Below, in pieces: positions 21,064 to 33,544 of a stretch of 64,000 nt of DNA. The position numbers and the translations under genes are program-made. This stretch comes from Symsagittifera roscoffensis (Eukaryota; Xenacoelomorpha; Acoela; Convolutidae). Below the pieces are notes generated by a model. It saw only the letters and a program-made list of their open reading frames with translations. It did no database searches and had not been told where the DNA came from. The stretch lies in contig NC_087062.1 of assembly GCF_963678635.1 (NCBI RefSeq), positions 16,977,789-17,041,788 of the forward strand, given 5' to 3'. Each line of letters starts with the position of its first letter. Position 1 is the first letter of the stretch.

Positions 21064-24000
21064 CTAAGTCTTGTAAACGAGTATAATTGAGTAAGTTCTC
21101 GAAGTGCGTACTCTTTTGGGTAATAAGGTAAAAGATTGTTTCGATGTTGAACGATTTCTTTTTCTGTTTAAGTCTGTAAGTTTGTATCTTACATCAGTGG
21201 GTTTATCAATTATTTGATATGGTCCTTTTCGGAGTGGTTGTAATTTTTTAGAAATTCCTTTTTGTGTTGTAAAGTTTGGAATTAAAACATAAATTCCCAT
21301 TTTTAAATTTGTAGCTGGGGTAAATCGACAGTTTATTTGCGAATCAATATTTTGTCTTTGTAATATATTTTTTGTTACTTTCTATTAAATTTTGTTGTGT
21401 TTTTGTCTCTGTTTAAAATTCATTTGGTGTGTCTACCGGAAGCTAATTTTAAAACTTGTGGATGATGAAAATGATCTTCATCGTGGGTGTGTAATGGTAG
21501 ATTGTAACATATTGATTCTTTAGTGGGTTGGCAATAACCTTGCGAATTTTTTGAAGTTATTTTTTGTTATTTGTGAATTATAAGATAGTGGGAATAGTTT
21601 TACATCTGTTGACCAATCAGTATACCGTGTGTCATTTCCGTTAATGATACATCTAAGATATTCTTGTAGTGAACGGATCTTGCTTTTGACTAATCCATTA
21701 GTCCAAGGTGCGTGAGATGTACGTGGTTTGTTATTATTTTAAATAAGAGGCTTGATGTAATGATTTCGTTGTTTATAATTTCAGTGCCAATGTCTGTAAC
21801 AAGGACTTCGAGTATACCAAATTTTGCTATCCAGTGTTCATGAAGTGTTGTATATGCATAATAAGCGTTACAATCAGGTACTGGGTTAAATGCTACTTAG
21901 TGTTTGAATGCATCTACTATTACCATTATATATAAGTTTCCTTCTGAGGATGGTGATATTGGTCCTTTTGTATCAAAAGAAAATTTGTGATTAAACTATA
22001 GACTTTGTGCCTTAAAATCTTGTTTTTCTGCAATTTGTTTTTGGTTTGGGTATGGTTTAATTAATTGACATGTTATACAATCGTTGCATAATACTTTTCT
22101 CCAAATTGGTGCATGTGGGAAATAAAAATTTTGTCAAAAGTTTGAGTATGTTTTTTCTGCTCCTGAGTGTCCTTTATGTGTAAAGAGTGGGAAGTATGGA
22201 AAGCTATAAGCATCAGACTTAAGTGTAAGCAGGGTACTTTGTTATCAATTGTTTGGTATTCTAAGATATCTGTGTTTTCATTGATAGTGGTGTTGTTAAA
22301 TTGTCTGAAATATCTAAGAAGGGTTTTGTTTCCTAGTATGATAGTATCAGCGTTAAGTGGCTTGGTTTTATACTTGTGCCAAGATTTTAGTTGTCTGATG
22401 ACTGGGTATAGGTTATGATTTTTTTGTATCATTTCGAATGTTATTTTTTCTGTTATTGGGAGGAAAAGGTTTTCAATTTCTATTTTTGATAGAGGTATTG
22501 TATCTAGTGGGTCATGAAGGTTAAAAACATGGTTGATTGTATATTTTGAATCATTATTTGGTGGGCCTGATAAATTGATTTTATCAGTGAGGTTTTCTTT
22601 TTCTGTTAAAAGGAATAGATCTTTTTTATATAATCTTTGTTCGACAGGTGTTTGCTGTGTGTTGTTTTTTATCCATGAGGAGTATGGTATCGCTTTGAAT
22701 ATAGAATTTCCTAATAAACCTATTATGTAATGATTGTTTTGACAATCTAGATATAGTGAAAAATGTTGTAGATTATTTATTTGTGATTGGTCTACATCAG
22801 TTTTTACTGCATATTTGCATTGTAATCTTGGTGATGTTTCATCTTTTGCAAGGAAAAATTTTATATTTTGTGGTAATTCAACTGTTGTTTTTCGTGTTCA
22901 TAATTCAGGTGGTGTATTTCTACTGAGAGTATCGGGTAGTGCGAGGTTTTTTCCTGCTGTCCAAACTATATGTAAGTTTGGAAATTTCATTAAAATTGGT
23001 TAAAATCTGTAAACTCTATGGTTTGGGTTTGATTTTTGTGAAAAAAAAAAGATTATTGGTTTATGATCTGTAAATAGAACTGTTGGATGTTTAGATGCAA
23101 GTATCAAAAATTCATTTTCTATGAGTGTATATATTATGGCTGTGCATTCTCTCTTAAGTGTAGAGAGTCTAAGTTCAGCTTGTGTGAATAGTCTAAAGTT
23201 TGCGGAAATGAGGTTCATTTTAATTGTTCCATTGTGAGATTGTAATAATGCTGCGGCGATGCCAAAATTTGATGCGTCGCACATGGCATAAAATGGTTGT
23301 TCGGGATCTGGAATAGGGTTTGATAATTGTTCAGTGAGAAGATTTTTATTTCTTCAAATCGTTTCTGTTGTTCTGTTGTCCATTCAAAATTATTCTGATG
23401 TCTAAGGATGTTATTGAATGGTCCTAAGTATAACTGCATTTTGTATACGTATTTACTTAAGAAGTTTAACATTGCAAAAAATTCTTGGATTTTTTTTTTA
23501 TTTGAAGGTGGTTGGAGTTTTTGGACTGCATCTATGCGAGATTTTAACGGATTTATTGTGTTTCTTTCTATACTTTGTCCAAAGAATTTTACTCGTGTTA
23601 GAAAAAAGGGTGATTTATCTGGGGCTGCTTTCATGTTTCGTTTTTTGTTTGTGATTGCAAAAAAAACATCGTCTAAATATGTGATTGCATTTTTATTGAA
23701 TATTAGTGGTCTGAAAATTTTACTCATAAATGCTGGAAATGCTGCTGCTCCTATGGAAATTCAATAGAATAATCTGTGGAATTCGAATTGTTGATTTCCA
23801 ATAACGAATTGTGTTAATCGTCGTGATTGTTCATCTATCGGCATTTGATTATATGCACTATTCATGTCTGCTGTTGTGAGTATTTATCGTTCATTTTTGT
23901 GAGAATTACTTGAATTGGTTCAATATATGCCAATTACATTTAGATTCATCATTTAGTGAATTGAGATATCTTGCATCTAGAATGATTTTTGATGATTCGC

Positions 24001-25200
24001 TTTTTGCTAAAAATGATAACGGGGTTTATGAATGTGCTACCTTTTGATTGCTTTTTTTTATTTACTGGTGAGATGATTTCATATTGTTCTACTATTTCAA
24101 GTAATCGGTTAACTTTATCTTGCAGGTGAATTGAGACTTTACTTGCTCGCTGTTTTTTGAAAAATGCGTCAAGTTTTAGGGGTAAATGTAATGGTGAATT
24201 TACTTTTCCAACATCAATTTTTGATGTTGCGTAAACTTTTGGGTATTTAAAAAATAATTCAGCTAATTGTTCGAATTCTTTTTGTGTTATCTGAGAGTGT
24301 TGAAAATTAAACTTTGTTAGAATTTTTTGTTGCTCTTCCGTGTTTTTTGATTTTTGAAATGTCGGTTTAAAATAGGGTGTCTTTGTGAAATAATCGGTAT
24401 TTCGTTTTTCATTGCTTAAATTATGATTATATGACAATTTTTTGTCAAGAATTGTTGATTGACATATATCTAATAGTTGTGAAATATTGTTTACTCTATA
24501 CGCCTTTTCTTTTGTGGGGGATAATGTTGCCTTAGTTTCACAATAACCTAAGAATCCTAGAGGTAAGGTTATTTTATATGGAGAATTATTATAGATGTGT
24601 AGAGAAATCATATCGGAGTTTGAGTTTTTCATGTATTTGATAGATGAAATTGCTACTCGGAAAAATTTAAGAATTGGTCTGAATTCAAGGTCATACAAAC
24701 TGAGATGTTGCTTATTCTGTTCTTTATCATATTGGTGAATTTGTTTGATTGAAAAGTTATACACATTTCCTGATAGTGGTTTCAGGTGTTTCCGTTCTTG
24801 ATTGTATATGGGATAAAATTTAGAGAAAAATGGTGGTTGTTTGTTTATTCTTTGAAAAAATGTCAAAGCTGTGTTTTTCATTCTCGTGTTATTACCTTTT
24901 ATATGAATTCTACTATTTAAGATATTCATTGTGGGTATATATTTAGTAAAAAATGGGATTGCAATGTGGAAGGTTTGTTTAAATGGTTTGCTCATGAGTT
25001 TGTTTTGTTCCATTGTTCGAGTGGGAACAAGAAAAGGTATCATATTAATTGAAATTGTGTTTTTTGTGTCACTTTCGCTGTCTGTGGATTCGCAATTTTT
25101 GTGGTTTAATTGCAATTCTGTGCTTTCGTTGTTTTCAATACCAGGGGGTCTGGTTGAGTTTCTTCAGTTGATTGTACTCGATTTATTTGTCTTTGATGTT
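21064..25200 (-). pseudogene. pol: Pol of copy B: RT, RNase H, integrase, broken; protease segment missing
   Basis: The piece at 23949-25115 carries the N-terminal RT region (for example a QYEIISPVNKKK stretch). The piece at 23215-23727 carries the RT active-site YLDD motif and the connection. The piece at 23000-23284 carries RNase H (CDASNFG, RECTAI and TDHKP motifs). Integrase remains are at about 21300-22432 and the GPY/F module at about 21064-21300. Frameshifts and stops separate them. Compared with copy C, a segment of a few hundred bases holding the aspartic protease active site is absent near 25050. The copy could not encode a working replication machinery. Confidence 0.88.
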
Positions 25201-28200
25201 TAGGTGTACTAGAACTATAATTTTGTGGTGAATTTTGATAACGTGTGTTATTTCTATATGCTGATTGAGAGTAGTTCCTTTGTCTATTGTTATAGCTTGA
25301 ATTTCTGTTTTGTGAATTGTCGCGTGATCAATTTTGATAAATTTAATATTTTGATCTGTTGTTAGAATAATCGCGTAATCGATTATTTTGATATCTCGGA
25401 TTTCGATTGATTGAATAGTTTCTATTCCTATCGTTGGAAAAATTTCTATATCGATTGTATGAAGAGTTTCTAGATCGGTTGTTTGAATTATTTTTATTTC
25501 TAGAGTTTGAATGGGAACTGGTATTAAACGGAAATTCAGGTTCGTATGAATTTGATCCTGAATAGTTATTTTGATATTGAGTATTTCGACTAAGTGATCA
25601 ACTGTGTCTGTTTTGTGAGAAATTTCGTAATTTTTTTTGGTATGGTGATCGTCCTCTATAATTTGTATTATAGGGTGATTGTTGTCTAGAGTAATTGAAG
25701 TTATTTGGAAGTGGTTTTCCTGAACTATTTTTACTATGAATGTTTTTGTTGGGTAAATTTTGATCTTTTTTCATGTATTGATGGTATGATTTGTTAGGTT
25801 CTCTATATTTTTGTGGCTTAATTTGGTTATCTTGTTGTTTTTGTCTGCATTCAGCAATGCTGTGTCCGTTTTGTCGAAAATAATTACACCATTTTTTGAA
25901 TGATGGTTCGCCTTTAATATTGGGTTTTTCTCGTAAATGTGCGAAATTTCAGTGCTTTTTCAGATAATTCTGTAACAGAGTCGTTGATATTGTTTATCTG
26001 TGAAGTAGTAGTTTGGGCTGTTTACATATTGTAGCTCTAGGTTTTCGGTTTCTTCTTGTTTCAAAGTGATTTCTGCTTGCTCTAGTTTCCTAAAGTCTAA
26101 ATCTGGTTCTCGGATTGAGGAAGGATGTGATGCTCTCTTTTAATTGCTATTTTCCGTAACTGAGGTGTTAGAGTCATCATTAGGATTTCTGTCATCTTTG
26201 TATTTTTGAAATCATAAGTGTTGAGTGAGTATGCTTTTCGGACTAGTGTTTCATTTGGTAGTCTACGAATTTCATTGCATAAAACTCTTTGATGTTGTTT
26301 GTTTCTTTCTGAATCAAACACTTTTGAGAATTCTTGAGTGAATTTTTTTCAATCTGATTTTATTTCTATATGTAAAACTGAAAACCATTTTCGGGCTGCT
26401 CCGTCAAGTGTAGTTTGGATTAAAACTGTGCGTCTATGTATCCAATTTTGATGAAGTGGCGTGTTTTTTGGTTCAGGTCCTTAAATTAAAATTAGGTTTG
26501 CTGTGACTGCGTTTAGATAATCTTCTACAGAGTATTCAGGATCTGTGCCTGTGAATACCATTAGTGGTTTTTTTGATGTTATTGATGATCCACCCATGAG
26601 GTATGGATTCATAGTCATTTGTAGTGATTCTGCGGCATGTGAATCTTGAGAAAAATTTGTTATTTGGTTTTGTTGTTGTAACTAAAATGGCAGTGGGATT
26701 TAGTTTCGCATTTGAGTTGGTTGGTATGATTGTGTGTTGACTGGATTTTGTTGTTGAAAGATAATGTTGTGAGATGTTGGATGATTTCTAGGTTTTCGTA
26801 TTTGTTCATTTCGTGTGTATGGTTCAAAAACATCTGGTTGCTCAAAGCTCAATACTGTAAGAACGAGGTCTTTGGTTGGAGTATAATTGTTGATGATTTT
26901 GGTTATAATATTTTTCATGATCTGATGTAAAATAAATTTGTGCATAATAATGAGGTTGATTTTTGGTTTTATACTTATTTGTATTTTTTTTGTTTTGTTG
27001 AAAAAGTGGGTAATTTCCATTTTGTTTTTGTGAGGATCGTGGTTGATCATGAAAATTTACTGTGTTTGGAGTCGGTTGTGGTATATTTTGACTTTGTGCG
27101 AATATTTGAGTATTTGTCTTAGATTTTGTCGTTTTTGGTCCATTTACATATATGTAATTAAGTTCTGCAAAATTAATTCTATGCGATGTTTTTTGTATGA
27201 TAGTTTTGTTACTGGTCGAAACTTTTGGTAATCCATGTGTGAATTTTTTTGTGCAACAGAGGATTTTACTGTTGATTGTATGATTGTTTGTTGTAATGTT
27301 GGAATTTTTAATTTTGGAAGTGTAAAATTTGGTTGAATAGGTGAAATACTTCGTTGTGCTTCTGTTGTTGTTATTGTTTCAACAATTTCTTCGTTTACAA
27401 AATGTGATGGGGTTTGTATATCTTGTTGTGTAAGATTTCTTGTTCCATTCAAATTATCATTGTTTAAAAATGTAGAATTTAAGCTATTTTTTCCTGTTCT
27501 TTCAGGGAAGAATGAATTATAATTTACAGGTGTTGCGTCAACTGTAAGTGGTTATACTCTAACATAATCTTTGTGAATAGAGGTTGTGTTAAATGTTTGA
27601 CTTGATATATCTTTTGGGATATTAATAAATGATTCATGAGACCATTCAGGGTCCCAAACATATTCTGAATGTTCTGCTAGTACAGTTTCGTTATCTGTAT
27701 TTTGTGGTCGAAAATTTGTTCTTGTTTGTTCAATAAGATCAAAAATGTATCGATTATGATCGAAAAATAATCGATAAAAAACCATGCTAAGATTTTTTGT
27801 GAATCGTGTTTAACATGTTGTGTTATTTCATTTTTTTGTTAGATCTTCTCGGATTGCATTTAAAAATTTTTAAAAATATGTGTATTTCCTGTCGTACAAT
27901 TGTATGTCGAGATGATTGAGTGGGTGAATCGCCTTGAGGTTCATTTAGTTCTAATATAGCTATAGATAAGTGAGAATACATCATTTGTAAATATCGAGTT
28001 TGCTCTTTGAGAGTTTTGATGTTGTATGCTTTTGATGTATTGTGTAAAAATTTTTCAAAATGCAATATCTACATCATCAGTTTGGATGACATATCGGTCA
28101 TGAAATGCATTTGGTGATCTTATTTCTAATGAGTAGATTCCATATTGTGATGTGAGACTACATATAGCTTTGAGATAGTGGTCAAGAAGTTGTCTTTTAT

Positions 28201-28786
28201 TTTTACATCGGGAAATTCTTTCTCCTTTTTCGAATAAATATGCAATTGAATTTTGACAAAAGTCTATCTGTTCTCGAGGTTCATTAATAGGGAAATTGAA
28301 AATGGAAGTACTGAATTTTCTGGGTTATCTTCGTTTCCAATCATTTTTGTGTTGTATTACTGGTAGTGTGTAATTTTCAATGTGTCTTATTGGTTGATTC
28401 AAATTGTACAAACGTATTGGTTTATTTGTGTAACAATTTTTTATTTTACGTTTGCCTTTTACTGATGCTGGTGACGTGGTTTCTGAATCAGTGAAATATA
28501 GTTGGTTGTCAGTTTGGTGATTTTTGTTTATTGAGTCTTTTAAACTGTGACGTTCTTGTATTGCGGTTGTTTCTGATTCTGAGACTGCGTTTCTTCATTT
28601 TGGAAATATTTTCCTAATAATTTGCTTTTGTTTGTTAATTATTTTCTTTCTTAGTGTTTGTCTTTTTGTTCTATTATATCCTACTGATTGTCTGTGTGGT
28701 GTGATTACGAGGTCAAATTTGTCGTCGTTAATTAAACAATTGTCTATTATGATTGTTTGTTTGTTTCCTAAGTTGTCTCTTGACAT
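25200..28786 (-). pseudogene. gag: Gag of copy B, broken, with remnant CCHC zinc knuckle
   Basis: Many short pieces (28595-28786, 27823-28065, 27552-27785, 27144-27452, 26700-27050, 26097-26321) follow each other on the minus strand between the leader and pol. At 25847-25888 a 14-codon zinc-knuckle pattern (C-x2-F-x4-H-x4-C) has Phe where the second Cys belongs; copy C keeps that Cys. Gag would form the particle core and bind the genomic RNA. The region is longer than in typical gypsy elements, and the exact gag start is uncertain. Confidence 0.7.
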
Positions 28787-30053
28787 AAGGTTTAGGATGA
28801 CGGGTGCAAAAACTGGATTACTGATTTTAATGACTTAAACTGTTAGTTCTTACAATTTTTTGTGGTTAGCTTAACTTGGGTTGTATATTTGGGTTGGAGT
28901 GAAAATCGTATATCGATTCCGAAGAATGATTTGTACTTTCTCGTGACTATTTCTAAGCTAAGATTGACCCACCTAATCCTACTTAGGGGTTGTGATTTGT
29001 GATCAAGGGTTGGAGAATAGTAAATCGACCCACAAGGTTCAGGTATAATTAGAACGCGAGTAGTTCATTAGATACTATTTTATGACTTACTAAGTTTAAG
29101 TGTTTTAGCCTGGCTTATCTAAGAGGAGGGGGATCAAGTGAAGGATGAGTAACCGAAGTTCTTCACTGTTTATCTTAATTAAAATGGTTAGTTTTTTTCT
29201 GAAAAATTTCGGTTAAATCTTGGTCTTTGATAAGGGTTGGGTAGTGAACCGAAGTTTGAGTTCGTTAGACACTGAATAAATTGGGAGGGGGTGAACAAAA
29301 TTGTTCTATTTGATCCAAGGATAGGCCTTGATGATCAGAGATTTAAATATTTAGAAATTTGAAAATTTAAATATAGAATATTTTAAAGATCCAAGGGAAG
29401 CCTTGATGCTCTGTTATTTAAATGAGGTTAATTTAAGTGAAAACAAGGATGAGCCTTGATAGTTTAAAATTAGAGAGTTTTAGTTTTGATTATTGTTAGT
29501 TTTTAAAATTTGCTGTTATGTTTTAGGTGATAAAGCTGAGATGATGAGATGATTTATATATACTAACAATTTATGATTTATACTAACTAACTTTTGTATT
29601 TTTATATTTAATAAATATTTTTTCAAGATATTATTCAATTTACAGCTGATTTAAGGAATACGACAAGTGTTGTTTTTATCAGTCGTTATTGTACAATTAA
29701 TAGGTTTAGCGCCATGAAAGGTTATTGAAAATTATTCTTTAAATATTATGTCAGTAAATGAAAAATTAAATTTACTGCTGAAAGTATTCCAAATACAAAA
29801 GTTTGATCTCGTTTTTGTCGTACTATCATGAAATCGATTTTTAGATTTTATCCTAGTCGCATGCCGTTTCTTGTTCGACGTCTTCTTCCAATACCGGGTA
29901 GTTCTCGTATTGTTCGGAATATTGCATCTGATCTATTGAGTCGATGAGACATATCTACTAAGTTTTTGTCATATAACACTTTTGAAATGTTGTATTTGTC
30001 TAATTCTAAACTAATTTTTGTCTAATTCTAGGTTAGTTAAGGTCTGTTCGAGA
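28787..30053 (-). other. 5' leader of copy B
   Basis: This is a non-coding leader of about 1.27 kb between the primer-binding-like site and the first gag-like frame. It shares segments with the leaders in copies C, Q and R (for example AAGTGAAGGATGA near 29140 and AACTGTTAGTTCTTACAATT near 28840). The GA microsatellite found in those copies is absent here. Confidence 0.6.
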
Positions 30054-30068
30054 CTTTTGGTCGCACCA
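30054..30068 (-). other. Primer binding site-like sequence, copy B
   Basis: On the minus strand, two bases after the LTR end, the sequence reads TGGTGCGACCAAAAG. It begins with TGG, as expected for pairing to a tRNA CCA end. Further downstream it reads CTCGAAC, the complement of a tRNA T-loop. I cannot name the tRNA. Confidence 0.6.
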
Positions 30069-30070
30069 GA

Positions 30071-30448
30071 TGAGTTATGTATTTTGTACTGTACTCATAG
30101 AGTACTTTGAGATAAGGTAGACCGTCTGAACGCCCGCTATCTTATTTTCGGTTGGATAGATTCCTGCAACTTCTTAGTCTAATACCGATCTTAATCTTAC
30201 CCTTATATCTCCTAGTCTCAATAGATCTAGTGTACAACGGTTTATGCGAGTTAGTTTCAGAATAGGAACAACTGTATTCTAGGCTTAGTTCAAATTGTTC
30301 TGGTGTTGAAACTACAAGTAGCTTCAACACTTTACAAATAAATAGGTTGTTAGTTTAATAGAGTATGATTGATTAATATTTAATATTTTATGGAGATAAA
30401 ATATCATAGTAATAACCAATGATAAATACTATTTTACATCTGGTTCCA
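30071..30448 (-). repeat. 5' LTR of copy B (378 bp)
   Basis: It has TG...CA ends and adjoins the primer-binding-like site on its inner side and the AAAC target duplication (30449-30452) on the outer side. The U5-side 251 bp match the 3' LTR exactly; the U3-side end is divergent. Confidence 0.94.
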
Positions 30449-30452
30449 AAAC

Positions 30453-30839
30453 TCTCATTTTTACAACAATTTGTTACAGTAACAAAACAAAAACATTTTC
30501 AATTAATTTGTTGTCAAGGAATGTCTCGAGTCTGACAAAACATACAAAAATTTTGAGAAGGATCTCTCCACGTCGCAACATTCAAGTGGTAATTTTTGCC
30601 AGCAATTCAGTCGTTTGTGTTCCAGGTTGATGCTCGAAACTCAGTTGCAATGGGCGTATCCGACTCCAGTTTTCGAGCCCCTTTCGAGGCCAGTATTTTT
30701 TTCCAAAACCAATGCTAGTTTTCTTCTCCCAATTTCATGAACCAAATTTTCTTGTAGTTCAACTAAGTGTTGGACAGACTCCTCCAAACCATTCAACCAT
30801 TCGATGCTGTAAACTTTTTATTCATTGTGAGAGCACTTT
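30453..30839. other. Intergenic DNA upstream of the hAT relic
   Basis: Nothing is recognised. It may include further decayed transposase sequence continuing from 30840. Confidence 0.4.
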
Positions 30840-31500
30840 TTAGCTCGAACTAAGGCAACACAGTTGAGCTTCCAGTACAGCAAAATTTTCATCGAAAATA
30901 TCGCAGAGTTTTTTCCAACGAATTACTGTCAGAAATTCCACACTTGTTCTTTTGTGGTAGCATTTCCCGGAATACTTTCAATTTTTAAGCATAGTAGTAA
31001 ACAGTTTCGCGCCATGTACCCCACCTTGGTGAAGATTTGAGAGATGGCGCTTATTTTTTAAAATACTGACGATTTTTAGGAGACTTTCTGAAACGTTTTT
31101 TACAATTTAAAATGAACTTGTCGACGATAGGGAAATTTTTTCTGACAGCGTCTACAGCGTTGTGAAGTCCATACAACATACAAATAATACGAATCATTTT
31201 TGGGAACATGTGTCTCAGCAAATTCTCGTACGCTTTTTTCATATAGGAGGCGCTCCATCGGTGATAAACCCCAAAACAAACTCGAACGGTATTTCCTGTA
31301 GTAAAAGTTTAACCATTGAGGTAATTAATGTTTCAGAAATAGTGGCATAAGTCTGCAGAATATTGCCAAGACACTGTGGAATCAACTTAAGGAAACCCTG
31401 TTTTTTTGTTGTTTTTCGTTTGTCATTTTCCTCATAATTAACTGATTTTAAATGTTGTAAAAAATTTCCGACAGAGAGTTGCTGGACTATCTTTTGTCTT
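30840..31500 (-). pseudogene. hAT-superfamily transposase relic
   Basis: Minus-strand readings in two frames give an FVLGFITDGAP segment (about 31240-31275), then the frame at 31051-31242 with a LYGLHNAVDAVRKNFPIVD segment, then a PRWGTWRETVYYYA segment (about 30985-31030). The order ITDGA, (C/A)HGLH-like, RWGTW fits the RNase H-fold catalytic region of hAT/DUF659-type transposases. Frameshifts and stops separate the parts, so it is not functional. Confidence 0.55.
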
Positions 31501-31791
31501 CGGCATTTGTTTTTTTTTGTAATGTTATTTCACTTTACTAGTGACACTAGGAGAATAAACAACGAAAGCAAATTGAACTGACTCAGACAGAACAGTATAA
31601 AGCAATAAATTCTATTTCTGAGAAAAAAAAAGTATAGATAGGAGGCTTTGTGCCAATTGATGTAGTGTTTCTGTGTTTCTGGGAAATAGTTATAAGCAAA
31701 TGCTTACTTTAGATTAGTTTCTTTTTTACAAATTCTCAGAAATAGCTATCTACAAATAGTTAACTACAAAAAAAATAGATTTTAAACTTAA

Positions 31792-32442
31792 GGATCAATT
31801 GAGCAATCTCCCCATACCCCCCCCCCACCCCCCCCCCCCCCCGTAATGACCAATTGAATTGAGCTATCTCCCCCCCCCCCCAGCAAAAACGACGAATAAA
31901 CTCTCCAAAAAGACATCAGCAAACGCGAGTAGATGGATGATGTGTTTATAGCACGCAATCAATTGACCGACTGAAGTTTATCTTACATGAGTGTCGAGAA
32001 AAATTTTGAAAAAAAAATCGAAATTTATGAAAAAAAAACTTTTTTTTTGCAAAATTTTGTTTAGGCGACCATAGCCTCATCGAAGAAAGCGATTTACCAG
32101 GGTTGGTGCTCTATCCTTGTATCTGAATAGCCAAAACGGTTCTCCGCAGCACCTTAATATTGTTCGCAAAACTTTTTGTCGTGTTAAGAAAGGAAAAAAA
32201 GTTGCTTTTTATGGCTGTTTTATTGATTCTTTTTTCAATCCGAATAAAAATTTTGAGCTATGATATTGTAACTTTTGGCTTTCCACAGTCGTTGGAAAAT
32301 ATGTTTTATGATTTCATGTCATTCAAACTATTTTCAAGTGGTTATAAACCTGTCTCAAGTACCTACTGAGCTATCCCCCCCCCCCCCCCCACGCGAGAAT
32401 GGGGGGGGGGGGGGGGAGGGGGGGGGATTGCTCAATTAATCC
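31792..32442. mobile_element. Small inverted-repeat element ending in C/G tracts (651 bp)
   Basis: The left end reads GGATCAATTGAGCAATC followed by C-rich sequence. The right end is its inverse, G-rich then GATTGCTCAATTAATCC. Homopolymer C runs are at 31817-31842, 31870-31881 and 32375-32390, and a G run is at 32401-32426. No transposase is inside, so it resembles a non-autonomous inverted-repeat element. Confidence 0.5.
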
Positions 32443-32585
32443 AAACTTAATTCCGGGGCTTGATTAAAAACATTGTTTTGTTCAGAACAAAAAAACGGCA
32501 AAAATTTATCTATCGGAAATAATTAGCTTTCTCATAGAGATAGTTGTCGGCCTAAAGAGTTTCCAAACGTTCAATAGGTTGCCAG

Positions 32586-32940
32586 TCAATAGGCCGAATG
32601 GTCTAAGAGCAGAATGGGTCCAAGAGCAGAAAAACAGAAAAAACATTCAGTTTTATATGCTAATCGGTAAGCTAAGTATAAAAATAGACATTATTACCAC
32701 AGAAAATAATATTTTATGCTTAATCTGAGTAATCTAACCGAGCTTTTCTTTCGTAAAAATCAACACAAAAATTGACTAAATTATTCAATTCATGCATAAT
32801 GTTTACATTTTCTTGGTGTTATTGACGATTCTGTTAATTGTTCTAACAATTAGACCATTTAATTTAATGAAAGGAAAAAATTTTCTAATTTTCTGCTCGT
32901 GGACCCATTCTGCTCTTAGACCATTCTGCTTTTTGCACGG
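32586..32940. mobile_element. MITE-like element, copy 1
   Basis: Terminal inverted repeats of about 45-50 bp contain GAATGGTCTAAGAGCAGAAT and TGGGTCC, at 32595-32645 and, inverted, at 32889-32936. The interior is AT-rich and non-coding. A second copy is at 35262-35608. Confidence 0.65.
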
Positions 32941-33137
32941 CCTCCAATTCATTAGTATCCTTTCATATAATTCTATCTACAAACAGTTTAACAAATTTAA
33001 GCACAAAATGTATCCAATCAGATTTGAGAGCACATTCTTCAACAATACCGCGACATGACGTCAACAATTTATGCAGAAAACTAAACCAATCAGACTCGAA
33101 TTTCCGTAACAGATTCGTTTTTGCTCGAAATATAATA

Positions 33138-33272
33138 AACGGGGCAGTTCAACGGTGCCGAAGTACAACAGTGCTGAAAATGAAAAAGTGTTCAACAGTG
33201 CCGAAAATTGATGATTTTTGACACTGTAGAACAATAAATTTATTTTTGGCACTGTTGTACTTCGGCACTGTT
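33138..33272. repeat. Hairpin element with GTTCAAC...GTGCCGAAGTAC arms, copy 1
   Basis: Arms of about 28-30 bp (GTGCCGAAGTACAACAGTGC and its inverse GGCACTGTTGTACTTCGGCA) fold back on each other. A homologous hairpin follows at 33289-33400. Confidence 0.6.
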
Positions 33273-33288
33273 GTGATGCCGTTAGAGG

Positions 33289-33400
33289 GGCGTTCAACAG
33301 TGCCGAGGTACAAGAGTGCCCAAAAATAAATTTATTGTTCAACAGAGCCGAAAAACATCAGTTTTTGGCACTGTTGTACTGCGGCACTGTTGAACGCTCC
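33289..33400. repeat. Hairpin element, copy 2
   Basis: About 110 bp whose first 31 bases, starting GCGTTCAACAGTGCCG, are the near-exact inverse of the last 31. The central part shares AAAATAAATTTATTGTTC with the first copy in inverse orientation. Flanking stretches at about 33057-33112 and 33446-33500 are diverged direct repeats. Confidence 0.6.
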
Positions 33401-33544
33401 CATGAAAACAAGCGCACTGTTTGGATGCATACCAAAAGAGGACGTCGATATTTTATGCACAAACCTAAACGAATCAGTTTCGAGTTCCCAACGAATCACT
33501 TTCGGATGCGCACCACGATAAGGATGGTATTAGTAGATACTATA

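Larger units (their letters stand above)
12072..30448 (-). mobile_element. Copy B: end-to-end envelope-bearing LTR retroelement, 18.4 kb, decayed
   Basis: Both LTRs are present in the same orientation, with TG...CA ends (TGGAACC...ATAACTCA on the minus strand). The insertion is flanked by AAAC at 12068-12071 and at 30449-30452, a 4-bp target duplication. Internal order on the minus strand is: primer-binding-like site, 1.2-kb leader, gag, pol, spacer, small membrane ORFs, ORF3, env, ORF4/5 and 3' untranslated region. Every gene carries frameshifts or stops. It lies tail to tail with copy A. Confidence 0.95.
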
